From assembly GCF_958450345.1 (NCBI RefSeq), contig NC_088782.1:62090501-62154500 (forward strand): 64,000 nucleotides of DNA, in the 5' to 3' direction. Below, one piece after another: positions 21,615 through 32,791 of the stretch. Every line of letters begins with the position of its first letter. Position 1 is the first letter of the stretch. The stretch is from Calliphora vicina. Lineage: Eukaryota; Arthropoda; Insecta; Diptera; Calliphoridae. A program made the translations under genes and the position numbers. The notes under the pieces were generated by a model. The model was given only the letters and a program-made list of their open reading frames with translations. It did no database searches and was not told the origin of the DNA.

Positions 21615-21966
21615 CCCAGCGGGAAAAAATGATAGGACTTCAATTTGTAGGCCTTCTAAAAGGCATACTTACACATTCTAAAAGATCCGATACTCATTCC
21701 ACCCTGCCTGCTCTTAGAAGGTGTTCAAGAAGCCCTATGAATCCCCTTCTAATAACAAGTGAGCTTGTTGACTGCCAACAGCCCATCATAAGTAGGCCTT
21801 CTCTCAGCCCTCTAACAGCAGCGAGTATGCAAGGCCTTGGCTCGCAATGACACGCCGTGTAAAATTGAAATGATTTTGCAATGCGGCAAAATGATTTTGC
21901 AAGTCCTTGTGTCTGCAAAATGAGGCATTTAGGAAGGCCTCTTTACTGCATCTTTTTCCCGCTGGG
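21615..21966. mobile_element. CCCAGCGGG-ended MITE (352 bp), TA-flanked
   Basis: Perfect inverted ends CCCAGCGGGAAAAA, with TA outside both (21613-21614 and 21967-21968). Inside, AGGCCTTCT or its complement recurs several times (about 21650, 21714, 21796, 21830, 21933). It is more GC-rich than its surroundings. Open frames on both strands inside it are by-products. The superfamily is not certain. Confidence 0.75.
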
Positions 21967-21968
21967 TA

Positions 21969-22734
21969 TGTACATATACTATATTCCTACATACACATGT
22001 ATCTATGTGTGAATTGGAATTTTACTTCTAATCATGAGAAAAGGTCTATATAATCGTAGAAAATCATTTAACTGTAATAGAAAAAGGCAAATAAAACAAG
22101 AATAATAACATTTGATAGCCAAATCTCTGTGATGAACATTAATAACACATCTGAATTATGAGAAGTTTTTCAGGAAACCTTAGTGTAAGTGCCTGAATGT
22201 GTTTGTTATACAAACACATTTTAACACATAAATATCGATATGTTAGTTAACAATGCATAAGTTAAGGGGCAATAAAAAGTACAATTTTATTGGCAAAATT
22301 AACTTAAAAGCAAAATGGTTATAAGCAACAAAGGAATTTCAATATTAAGGACCACACATGGTTACAATGAAAGTAATTAAGAACTGGATTTTATACAATC
22401 TTCTTTAGATTTTATAAGTGACCGAACAAACAAATAATAAGATCCTAAAAAGAAGTGTAAAAGTTTTTAGAATTTGTTTAAAAAGATTTTCTCAAATTTG
22501 TAGCTTTTATTTTGAAATATTTGTACAATAAAATTTAAATAAATTAAAATTTATTCATAGTACTAGCATATTACCAGGTACTTCGTTAGCATATATTTTG
22601 ATATTAAAATAAAAGTATATCAATGTACAATTAAAAAGTGTGTTACTTATGTAACATGAAATATCTTAACTCATAAAATTATTTGATTAGCATATAACTT
22701 TTGTACATAATTTTCAATATATTTAATCGTCTAA
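21969..22734. other. No feature seen
   Basis: AT-rich sequence. A stretch at about 22490-22525 weakly resembles 50900-50945 at the tail of a mariner relic, too short to call. Confidence 0.5.
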
Positions 22735-24100
22735 TTCCATCTGATTCCCATTTATTTTAATTTTGCTAGGTCCATTATTATAGACTATTCAAAAAGAATC
22801 ATTAGTATAATGCAAAATTATAATAAAGTCCCCACTTTTAGATTTCCTTTCGCTTAGGTCCACATAAGATTTATTGCATGTTTTTATGTTCATTGGTGTA
22901 GAGAATACATTCGAATAAAGAAAAAGTACGAAAAAGTCTTCCCCAAGAATTCTCACTCACTTAGGATCATATATGTATGCTTAATTTTATGTTTCTAAGT
23001 CTATTGTTATAGAAAATTCCAAAAAATACCATTGGAATAAAGAAAAAGTACCATTAGAATATAGAAAAATTACCAAAAAGCAGCTACATGTGTATTCCCA
23101 CCCAATCGGGCCCATGTAAGCCTTATTTCATGTTTCTAGGTTCATTGGTGAAGAAATTACAAATAGTACCATTCGAATAAAGAAAAATGTACCAAAAAGT
23201 CTCCCCCTAGAATTCCCACTCACTTGTTACCATATATGTTTAATTTCATGTTTCTAAGTCCATTGTTACAGAAAATTCAAAAAGTACCATTAGAAGAACA
23301 AAAAAGTACCTATAGTTCAGTTCTCACATTTTGGTACCTAAATATTATCCACTATTCCTAACAATAACTTCACTCGGATACATATCAGATAACTTTAATG
23401 TCGATAAGTGAAATAATTTAAAATAGTACCGATTTCCCCTTTGCTCATTGAACTCCCTTAAAGTTCGAAATTTAGAAATATTAAATTTTGCCAAAATTGC
23501 TTATGCTACAGAAATGTCTCAAACGATTAAAATCTGTGTTAAAGTGCTCAAGAAAAAATATGTTTTAAAAAGGTACCAAACTGTTTACCCGGATTTGGCC
23601 CACTATAAACCTTGCCAGTCGAGTTCCAAATAATACACTGTTAGTTAATTTTTGTATGAATCCAGGAACCAACGTTAAAAAAGAAATATCAAAATTGGCT
23701 TAATAATTTCAAATAAAATGTATTTTCCAGATTTTATCCCCTTTTTGGTACCTTTATTAATGTGGTGGCAAAATGTTATTCAAATAAATTTCTGTATCGT
23801 GGGAGAGCGCATAATAAAATATTCGTATGTCTATGTCAAATTATAGAAAAACATATTTTATGAAAAAGTACCAAAAATAAACACAATTTTTATCCCTTAA
23901 TAGTTCGAATTTCCAAAAAGTACCAAACTTATATTTTTTATTTTTTTATAAGTAAAGAATAACATTTGTTTCTATGTTTATTTGTTTAAAAGATACATAG
24001 GGTATCAAAAAAGTACAAAATACAGTTTTTACCCGTTTTCTTCCTTAAAAGGTTCTAATTTCGAAAAAGTACGAAACACCTGTCAGCTTATTTTTTAAAT
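22735..24100. repeat. Degenerate tandem repeats of ~120-140 bp, AAAGTACC-rich
   Basis: Units between 22735 and 23330 share TTCATGTTTCTAAGTCCATT, GAAAATTC and AAAGAAAAAGTACCA, with anchor words at about 22961, 23098 and 23216. Farther right only words such as AAAAAGTACCAAA recur up to about 24080. There is no coding signal. It looks like an old, decaying tandem array. Confidence 0.6.
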
Positions 24101-24606
24101 GGAGTAACATGCAATTTTATTCCAAAAAAGAGGAAGATAAGTGGACTTTTCGAAATATCAACTGGATTCATGATCATATACATAGTTATTTACAATTTAA
24201 TTGTAAACGTAATTGAGTATGATTGTGTAAATAAAAAATGCTTTATTATTTTTAGAACAGCACCTAAGCTTAATAATTCTAAAATGTAATAATTGTAAAA
24301 TTGAACCTCCCTAATGTATTTTTGTGTATTTGTAAAATATGTTTTCTATTTCTCTGCCTATTTGTAAAACATTTCAAAAAGGATGTTTTGATTCTCTTTA
24401 TTTGAATGTGTATGTATGTTTATATACACACATACATATGTACATAATAAGTGTATGTGTTTGTTATTGTTTTGACTAGTTTTTCATGCAGAAAGAGTTT
24501 TGCTGGATGGGCGTTTATGAAAATTTTAATGACATGAATAAATTATGAACCATAAGTTACCACCACCAATATCCATGTCCATACATCCATTTGTATTTTA
24601 ATAGCA
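24101..24606. other. No feature seen
   Basis: AT-rich spacer with ACATAC-type microsatellite words near 24410-24440. Confidence 0.5.
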
Positions 24607-25334
24607 TCCCAGCAGTTCTAGAAGATTATTACGAACTAGTTATTTTACCTATCATTTACGGTGATAACTAGTTACATAACTAGCTATGTAACTAACTATT
24701 TTAAGAAGGGCATGTTATAAGAAGTGGTTCAATTAACGCTTATGGATTACAATGAAACGGTCTGATAGCTGGTCCAAAGAAGTCTAAGCGTGGGCTTCAC
24801 ATACCGGTTACATAGAGCCAGTTACCTTACGAGCTATCTAACCTAGCTACTTGATCAACTAGATAACATGTACGGGTGACAACTGACCAAATAGTCAGTT
24901 AAAAAGACAGACAGTCCTATAGCCGATTTCCTCCGAAACTATCCAATAGATTACTTATGAGGGGTAAAATAACTAAATAAACATTTAAAGTGACCACACT
25001 CTAGATTACTTAGAGACACTTAATTGACTTCACGCTAGATTACCTGGCATGTATAAAGTAACCAATTGACTTTTTTTTTAAACAAACACAAACTGCGTAG
25101 CTTGTTGTTTGTCTGCAGATGCACCCCGAGTCTCTGGCGTGAATCGAACTTGCAACCCACAGATTGATAGTACTGCACACTACGGTCTAGTCTATCGGAG
25201 CAACCTCTGCACTACAAAGAGCACACGTATATCAAGTGACCCAAAATATATAAATTGGATTTAGCCAAGTGTTCAGACATTAGCGACAATTACTGTCTAT
25301 AAGGCATACATTGACTACTTGCCTACTGCTGGGA
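24607..25334. mobile_element. CCCAGCAG-ended element, copy 1, with a SINE inside
   Basis: It starts TCCCAGCAGTTCTAGAAGAT and ends ACTGCTGGGA in inverted orientation. The interior (for example GTCTGATAGCTGGTCCAAAG and ACTCTAGATTACTTAGAGAC) matches copy 2 around the LINE (39962-43566). Comparing the copies shows extra sequence at 25071-25216, a tRNA-like SINE. No transposase. The ends resemble those of the MITE at 21615, but no relationship is proven. Confidence 0.75.
25071..25216 (-). mobile_element. tRNA-derived SINE
   Basis: On the minus strand the head reads GTTGCTCCGATAGACTAGAC and, about 50 bases on, GGGTTGCAAGTTCGATTC, an RNA polymerase III B-box (GTTCGATTC) in the expected place, with an A-box-like region upstream. 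A short tail follows and ends in an A-run (poly-T at 25071-25079 on the plus strand). It is absent from the matching part of the second CCCAGCAG element (about 43440), which shows it is an insertion. A tail-like fragment also occurs at 5485-5515. Confidence 0.7.
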
Positions 25335-25992
25335 TTTCAATACATTTGTATGTGTATGTGTTTACAAACATATTTGTACAAATATTTATTATTGTAATTA
25401 TGCCCTCTTTTCAAACTCTATAATGGCCGATAATAGAGGGATGTACAGTAAGTTAGTAGTTCGGTGAAAATGTTAGAAATCACAAATTGAGAATATGCAT
25501 GTTCATATATTATGGTACAATCCATATCCATATATGTATTTATGTATATATTATAAATGTCTTTGTAAGTTTGAACCGCCTAAACAGCTACACTGATTCT
25601 ATTCCAATATTTCTTTTCAAATCCGCAAATGGATATAAACTGGCAAAATTGGTACCTTTTGATTGTTCTTGGTAGTGAAGCGATAAAATTGTTAGTTTAG
25701 ATTTCTGTAGTCACAAACTTATGTATTAGAAAAGTACATTTTCGAAAGTCTATCTTGATGTTGATAAAAACGGGTAAAATAGGAATTGTGGGTTTATTTT
25801 TAATAAATAATCTATGGACTTTAAATGTTAAATACCGATATTTTAAAACAACTCATAAACAGCATATATTTTAAAGATTCAATCTAAAGGGGTAGATATG
25901 ATAAAAATGAGATCTTTGGTACTTTTTTGTAGCCTTTTGTAACTGTTCTAAGACAACTAAATTTGTATTGTAGCTTTATACAATAAACTTAA
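25335..25992. other. No feature seen
   Basis: AT-rich with ATAT/ACAT words. No coding or repeat structure recognised. Confidence 0.5.
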
Positions 25993-26506
25993 TTGTCCAA
26001 TTCACAGCGTAGTTGTATGCTGTACGTTGTATGATACAACTATTGTGGTTGTGAACACAAATTTCGACAAGTCGTAAGTTTACCTTGTCAAGCGTTGAAA
26101 ATGTCAAAGGAGGAAGATCAAAACAAACATTCAGAAGTCTATTAATATTTAAAATTAATAATACAAGCGAACAATAGCAAACTAATATCTGCATTGTGTG
26201 AAAAATGCAAACAATTGACAAATATTTAACAAAAATATCGTTTTCATAAATTAAATAAAAAAGGTGTTACCGTTTGGTTGTTATTTTGAACAAAAATGAG
26301 ATTTTTTTTTGTTTATGTATAGATATGAACTTTTGGTAACTCCTGAAATTTCATACAACATTTGAAAAACATATGTAAAAATGTTGTAGGTGTTGTACAA
26401 AACATTTATATAGAAATTATTAACAACATTTGTACAACTATTGTAGATTCAGACGACTTATAACTCATACGACTGTACAACGTCAGTTGTGAATTGAACA
26501 AATATG
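25993..26506. mobile_element. Foldback MITE-like inverted repeat (~510 bp)
   Basis: The left part (CCAATTCACAGCGTAGTTGT, then ACAACTATTG) is matched in inverted orientation on the right (ACGTCAGTTGTGAATTGAAC and ACAACTATTGTAG). Words of the type TTGTAC/GTACAA recur inside. No target duplication is clear. It is a candidate element, moderately decayed. Confidence 0.5.
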
Positions 26507-27344
26507 TATTTGAGAAATAACTTCTTCATACTCCTACCTTTAAAAGGTAAACATTTGTAAAAAGGCGAATTTTGTATTTATGTATATTAAATAAATCAAA
26601 TACAGACATGAAATTTTAAATATAGAATTCTAAAATTTTCGAAAAAAAAACATATATTTGCTAAATCTAAAATTAATGGGCAAAAAAAAGGGAAGTTCCA
26701 TCGAACTTTTTTTATACTCTGTTCTAAATTGATAAAAATTGAGCTGAAGCTTCGAAGACTCAGAAGCATGTGTATTTGAAAAGTAAATGTTTCATTGGGC
26801 GGAATAAAGATTAAAAATGGGAGTTTTGATTTAGTTAAAATTATTGATCGACAGACTTAAAATTTCAGCACACAAGATTACAAAAAAACAATTTATCTTT
26901 AGGGAATACATAATGCGAAGGTGAAATGGTGAAAGAATTTATAGTTTGGGACTTTCTTGTAATGTTTTTTCTAAATATGTGAACAAAAAGAGCAGGTCCT
27001 TAATTTAATGATAATGACATAAGTATATAAAAACTACTCGAAACTGCTTATTGATGAAGTGAACACCAGAATCGAAATTTGCATAAAATGAAATTTATAA
27101 ATATTTTTTACCTAACAGAGATCTCTTTCAAAAGAAATTTAAAATTTTGCTTTATAAGTGGACATTTTTGCATCAAAGAGAAGTTAACAGCTCATATTTT
27201 TCCAAATAGGGAAGAAATGATTCGTAATTTAGAACTTTGAAATGAAAAACTTACGCAAACATAAATGTTCATCATTTGAATGGCATAACTATAACTAATA
27301 TACACATTAGTAAAAATGAATTGTTATATGTATGTTGTTTTAGC
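26507..27344. other. No feature seen
   Basis: AT-rich spacer without recognisable genes or repeats. Confidence 0.5.
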
Positions 27345-27470
27345 CATAGAGAAAACTACACAGACTGAAAACTCTCCTGTCATTGACCTAATTCAGTTGT
27401 CAAAAACATAAGTGGTGAGCATGTATTAGTAGAAAAATAACTAAATGAAGTATACGTGTATTTCTCTATG
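27345..27470. mobile_element. CATAG-ended MITE, copy 1 (126 bp)
   Basis: The ends are CATAGAGAAA and TTTCTCTATG. The flanks GTTTTAGC (27337-27344) and CTTTTAGA (27471-27478) share six of eight bases, consistent with a decayed 8-bp duplication. Inside, GTTGTCAAAAAC recurs in copies 2 (32510-32691) and 3 (52742-52875). Confidence 0.65.
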
Positions 27471-27973
27471 CTTTTAGATTCGTTCTATTTTTTCCAAAAT
27501 TTCTTTAAAATGATAAAATTCAAGCATTTCAGTTACAAGTTGCAGGTGTATTATACAATTTTTAAAAGACAAATTAAACATTTTTATATTTTTAAATGAA
27601 CTTGTGGAAAAAGCAGAGAACCTAGTCATGAACTGAACTTATTGCCGGAAATTACCGAACAAAAATGCTTTATTACTTTAAATTATTTTTCCGAAAACAT
27701 TAAAATCATTTTAGAAATTTTTTTTCAGATTTCAAAGCTAACTTTTGTTTTAAAAGCCATTATAAACATACATACATAAGTATTTTCACATACTTACATA
27801 TAAAAATATTTTCCATACACTGATTATGATTTAATTAAAATGTCATAAAAATTCCACAAACTTGTGGTCGATTTATTTGTAAATGACATAAAATGTGAAT
27901 TAAAATTAAAAATAAAATCAGAAAGTGATTTGAAAGACTTTCACAATATCTAAGGATAGATACGAAATATACA
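27471..27973. other. No feature seen
   Basis: AT-rich spacer. Confidence 0.5.
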
Positions 27974-28509
27974 TATGGGGATTTCACGTCAAGTGAATCA
28001 ACTTTTAAAATCGATGTCTTCCGATCGGGATGAAATTTACACCAAGATTAGACCTATTGGATAGTAATTCAGACACAATTTGTCAACAAGATCGGTCAAG
28101 AACTCTCTGAGTTAGAGGGGTCAAAATTTGACATTTTGGCCAAACATGTGATTTTTCTCATCCATGTAACTTATTACCTATTGTTCTTAGCAAAATGTGT
28201 TCCAAATAGTTTAGATAGCTATTTCTTGAATCTCTCGAAAAAAAATATTTAAAAAAAATAAAAAATTTTTTTATTTTTTTTCCAAAATGGCCCCTTTTTT
28301 AAATTTTTTTTTTCTCAAAAGAAAGCTTGGGTCTAGTCCTTTAAGATCTATTTGGTCGCTTAGTGGGATGCGAAAGATATGCAATTTTTGATTTTTTTTG
28401 GCAAAATCGAACTTTTACTATCCAATAGGTCTAACCTTGGTGTAAATTTCATCCTGATCCGAAGACATCGATTTTAAAAGTTGGTTCACTTGACGTGATA
28501 TCCCCCATA
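27974..28509. mobile_element. FB-like foldback element, short member (536 bp)
   Basis: The ends TATGGGGATTTCACGTCAAG and its inverted partner are the same termini as the 13152 and 47800 elements, with arms of at least 100 bp. Only one decayed internal unit (GGTCGCTTAGTGGGATGCGA at about 28352) remains. It may be a deletion product of a longer member. Confidence 0.8.
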
Positions 28510-28512
28510 TAT

Positions 28513-28931
28513 AAATATTTGTATACCCACCATCAAAAAAGATGTTTCTGTCATTCCGTTTGTAAAATATTGGTCATAACTAGAACCAAAAGTATATGTA
28601 CCCTGGGTTACCATACGATTCTAATATGATATAGCTATGCCTGTTCCTCTTTCTGTCTATTGAAAACACGATATGACCCAAATGAAAGGAGCTAACTGTC
28701 TGAAATTTTTCACAAATACTTTCTGTTGATAAGGGTTAATGTGGGTCTGTGACAAATATTTTGCTGTGCTACAAACGAAATGACAAAATCAATATAGCCC
28801 TATATGTATATTATAGGGGTATATTGATTTTGTTTTTTTTATTTTTTGATGGTGGGTATAATGATCTGCTGTATACTCAGGGTATGATATTATATTGTAG
28901 GACTAGACAGACTATACTTTCCTACTTGTTT
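28513..28931 (+). mobile_element. DINE-1-like element, third subfamily
   Basis: It starts TATACCCACCATCAAAAAAG and ends ACTTTCCTACTTGTTTTA, like the other DINE-1-like families in the window. The middle has the same landmark order (TTTCTGTCTATTGAAAACAC). It adjoins the foldback element at 28509 directly. A relative in the opposite direction is at 54296-54711. Confidence 0.65.
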
Positions 28932-29439
28932 TAGTTGAAACTATTTTTTTGGAGCTCCACCCTAATGTATACATGTGAGATGAAACTTACATCACGTTTT
29001 AAATTGAAGAGATTTGTCAGTAGAATTTTTTGTTGTTGGACAAATAAAGATATCAAAAATTACTTAAATACAAAAGTGTATTTTTGTTGCAGTAACTTTT
29101 ACATGAGATTATAAACAGTATTTGTAATATGTACGAGGTTTGTTTAATAAGGGAAGTTTCTCGAAGCCGCAAGATTGATTCTCACTATAACCTGATCAGA
29201 TGTTGGTATCTCTAAAAGATAAATTGCCCTTTAAACTCCTCCAGCATAAGATATATCACTACCATGTATGCTTAAATACCTAACTGGAAACTTCCTGGGG
29301 TATTTTGTTTGTGTTTTTTGTACGATATTATTCTTGGAATCTTGTTCTTGAAATCCACATAAAAATCTTGAACCGGATGATGTGAAAATATGCCAGTACA
29401 TAAATTTTATCAGCCATCACACAACAGGTATACTTTTTT
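28932..29439. other. No feature seen
   Basis: AT-rich; CCACCCTAATGTATACA at about 28970 resembles the end of the GGGTGGC MITE family but lacks a partner. Confidence 0.45.
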
Positions 29440-29770
29440 ATAAATTTGTAACTCAATTTTTGTTTGCTTGTTCTTTTGCTTCTTAGTTCTTTGCTGCATT
29501 GCAATCTGGAACTTTCTGAACTTTATAGGACTTCAACTCAGCATTATTTTTGGCTCTGCGCACAAAAAAATCAGAGAATTCAGCTTTACAAGCTGCTTTT
29601 CTCATATAAATATTCGGTTTTCTTCGAACGAGTTGTTCGATTTTTTTTGCCTTACCAATATCTGCTGTAGCTTTATTCTCCCTGATTCAGGGTTTCTTTC
29701 AATCTTCAAGTCTTCCTTATACTATTTAATGGCTTTGAAAACAGTGAACCTTCAATGACGATGAACCTTC
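29440..29770 (-). pseudogene. N-terminal fragment of a DD37E-type transposase
   Basis: The minus-strand translation reads KAKKIEQLVRRKPNIYMRK, AACKAEFSDFFVRRAK and SYKVQKVPDCNAAKN, the helix-turn-helix DNA-binding region of the transposase family whose relic lies at 18742-19702. Stops occur before and after, and no catalytic part follows, so it is a fragment. The plus-strand frames over the same bases are shadows. Confidence 0.6.
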
Positions 29771-30171
29771 AGATCTTTTACTATTTTTTTAAAGTCCATA
29801 TTGAATTTTTTTAGTTTTAAAGATTTGTACACGTTCTTTTTTCGCTGTTTATTTTGACCAAAATAGCAGTTAAAAATTAATGATTTAGAAAAGATAATAT
29901 CTGACATACTTTTAAAAGCTAACATGATTTAAAAAATAATAACACTGTCCAACAAATTGAGACTTTTTGATTTGAACAGAATAGCTATCCTATAATTCTG
30001 AAAGGACGTATTGAGTAGATCATTTTTGTAGAATTAACTTATTGTCCAGCTGGTCTGGATTTTTTTTATACAATGGGTCAAAGTTTTTGTAAGTTAATAT
30101 GTGAGAGAATTCTTATTGTTAGAGTTATATGGTGAAAATTTTATGAGGATAATTTTTGTGGAAGAAACTAA

Positions 30172-32496
30172 CCCTTCAGCTCCACTTTTTACGGGTAAAT
30201 TTGACCCCCTTTTTCGAGAAAATAAATAAAGTCCTTTCAATAAGGATATTTAAGGATTCATATATTCCACGAAGATGTTTGTCGGAAATTTTCAGTTTGG
30301 GTCACCAATGTTGTAAATAATGCTCTTTAAGCTTAATTCGCAAAATTACACGACACCTTGGGTCTCACATTTTCTAAAAAAATCAAAAATCCAAGTATGA
30401 TCCGAATGAGCTGAAATTCAGAATATAAATAGGCCTTAAGAAGGTCTACATGCATACATATATAAGTTATCTCTTTTATTTCAAGAAATATTTAGGTTTA
30501 TTTATTAATTTTTTTAATTCTGCTCGATCTGTTTTTGGTTTTATATATATGGTGGTTCTACGGAGGTTTGTAATTATTTTTTAAATATAGTCTGTATTTG
30601 AGATAATATTTCCAATACAATAATAGCTTGCTAACAGTTATCTTGTCCCTATAAAAACGTCACACGCATCCAAAGTTGGAACATGAATGTATAAAAATTT
30701 TTTAAATATTTCAAAAGGGAGCAAGGTTTGTGGAGCTCTTGATGAATAAATATTAGCTCTTTGTATAAGTAGCTGGTATTGGTGAAAACTATAGGAATTG
30801 TAGCTTAATAGTTTAGTGAAATGAAATAATTTTATGAATTTTTCAGACGTATTTACCTAAGAAACTAAAAAATTATAATATAGAGATTTTTCATGAACAA
30901 AAATATAAAATTTTAAGAGTTAAAGATATTACAACATAATTTGGAAATAGTGTGGATGCAAAAGACCTTAAATCAATGGCATTATAATTTTTGACACTTT
31001 TTATTTTCAAATACCAAAATTCCTAAATCGGGGAAAATGTTTTCCAAAAACAGTTTTTTTTAGGAAACACCCTACTACGACGTTATTTACCGTGTGAAAT
31101 AACTTTGTACGTAATTAAGTAAGATATAGGGCTATACAAACATAGAGCTTTTTCGAGGATCGAATTTTTTACTCAAACCTATTTATACCCTACACCACCA
31201 TAGTGGGGAGCGTATTATGAGTTTTTTGCAGATGTTTATAACGCCCAAAAATATTAGTATAACACACACCTTAAAGTATACGGATCGACTTAGAATCACT
31301 TTCTGAGTCGATTAAACGATGTCCGTCCGTCCGTCTGGTTGGCTGGCTGGCTGTCCATGTAAACTTTGTGCGCAGATTACAGGTCGCAATTTTGAAGATA
31401 TTTCGGTCAAATTTGGTATATGTTATTTTTTCAGCACAAGGACCATGCCTATTCAAACTGGCTGAAATCCGTCCATTATTTCACCTAGCCCCCATACAAA
31501 TGTCCTTCCGAATTTGGACTTTAACGGTCATAAATGTTTAATTTATAAATGTATATCCGAAAATCACTTTAACGTGCATAAATCGCTTAAAAATATTGGT
31601 ATACACACAAAATTCAACATAGTAAACTTTCATATAGACACAAATCAGACGACCTAATTTCATAGTGATCGGTCCATAATTGGTCATAGCCCCCATATAA
31701 GGCCCACTTCCGAAAATCACTCAAAAATATAAATTATAGAAATTTTTAAAGAAAAATATTTTTGCTCTTTTACTGAGTGTAGGGTATTATATGGTCGGGC
31801 TTGACCGACTATATTTTCTTACTTGTTTTTTTTTTTAAATTGGTAAAGTTTGGATAGGTCGGTACACGACTAGGTCCGCTTAAGTGAGACAACTTTTACT
31901 TTACACAACTTTGCATTAGGTTCTCTTTTCGGATAATATACAAATTTTATATAGTCCCGAAGAAAGTTTTTTTCTACAAAAAAAAAAAAATGTACTTACT
32001 TTTTTGGGAAAAAAACGTAAAAATACGGCAATTTTTACATGTTCCAAATTTTGATGCATGTAACTTTTTATAGGTAAAATATAACTGTTAGAAAATTGTC
32101 TTGATTTTATTAAAAATTTTATAGCTAAAATATCTGATATTTTAAAAAGATATTTCGACCAAAAAAAGATCGAGCAGAATTAAAAAAAATAAATAATTAA
32201 ACCTAAATATCTCTTGAACTGAAAGAGATAACTTATATAAATATGCGTGTTTTTTGTATATCTCCTTAAGGACTATTTATATTTTAAATTTCAGCTCATT
32301 CGGATTATAAATAAATTTTTGGCCATTTTTTTTAAAAAATGTGAGACCCAAGGTGGCGTGTAATTTTTCTAATTAACCGTAAAGACCCTCACTGAAATTC
32401 GTAGAATATTTTAATCCTTAAATGTTCTTTTTGAAAGGAATTTTTTATTTTTTCGAAAAAGGGATCAAATTTACTCTAAGGAGAGGAGCTAGAGGG
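30172..32496. mobile_element. Inverted-repeat element with piggyBac-like ends
   Basis: The ends start CCCT(T/C)(C/T)AGCTCC and are flanked by CTAA (30168-30171) and TTAA (32497-32500), suggesting a TTAA duplication with one mutated base. The arms match in inverted orientation for several hundred bases, including GAT(C)CGAATGAGCTGAAAT and the CTGCTCGATCT region. The centre is occupied by a DINE-1-like copy. A related fragment is at about 5170-5510. Confidence 0.65.
31184..31830 (+). mobile_element. DINE-1-like element (hairpin family 1), near full length
   Basis: The best copy in the window. It starts TATACCCTACACCACCATAG, has a central GTCC/GGCT microsatellite (31320-31352) and several blocks reading GATCGGTCCATAATTGGTCA. 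It ends with the hairpin GGTCGGGCTTGACCGACT and TTTTCTTACTTGTTTTTT. Non-coding. The layout matches DINE-1/Helentron-type elements of Drosophila, whose transposition is rolling-circle-like; that mechanism is inferred for this family. Confidence 0.75.
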
Positions 32497-32509
32497 TTAA
32501 GATCTAAAC

Positions 32510-32691
32510 CATAGAGAATTATACATAGAGACGAGACACTCCGATTTGTCAAACAAAACTACAAAAAATCATATGTATGATACAACAATAAAATACATTG
32601 ACTAGCATGTATATTGTTGTTGCAAGAGTTAGGTTTTTGACAACAGACTTAGGTATTTGACAATTACGTCTCGTCTCTATGTTACCCTATG
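32510..32691. mobile_element. CATAG-ended MITE, copy 2 (182 bp), perfect 8-bp TSD
   Basis: The ends CATAGAGAATTATACATAGA and CTATGTTACCCTATG are imperfect inverted repeats sharing CATAGAGACGAGAC. ATCTAAAC flanks both sides (32502-32509 and 32692-32699); counting the preceding G the match is nine bases. Inside, TAGGTTTTTGACAACAGACT is shared with copy 3. Confidence 0.8.
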
Positions 32692-32791
32692 ATCTAAACT
32701 GTTATTGTTATATATAACTATAACAATAACAGTATTCTTAGAAATTGACATGCCCTTTCGGAATTATAGGGTCGCTGTGCTGTTGGACAGT

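Larger units (their letters stand above)
29944..32791. mobile_element. ACTGTCC-ended element (2.85 kb) containing nested elements
   Basis: The termini ACTGTCCAACA (29944 and, inverted, 32781-32791) are followed by a second inverted block, CCTATAATTCTGAAAGG (29989-30005), matched at 32754-32770. No clear target duplication. Almost all of its length is made of later insertions: 30172-32496, 31184-31830 and 32510-32691. The superfamily is unknown. Confidence 0.6.

Noticed and set aside
22490..22570. Similarity to the tail of the mariner relic near 50900
   Set aside because: Only a short AT-rich match (AGCTTTTATTTTGAAA-type); not enough to call an element.
29464..29758. Two overlapping plus-strand frames
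   Set aside because: Antisense shadows of the DD37E transposase fragment, which has recognisable residues on the minus strand.
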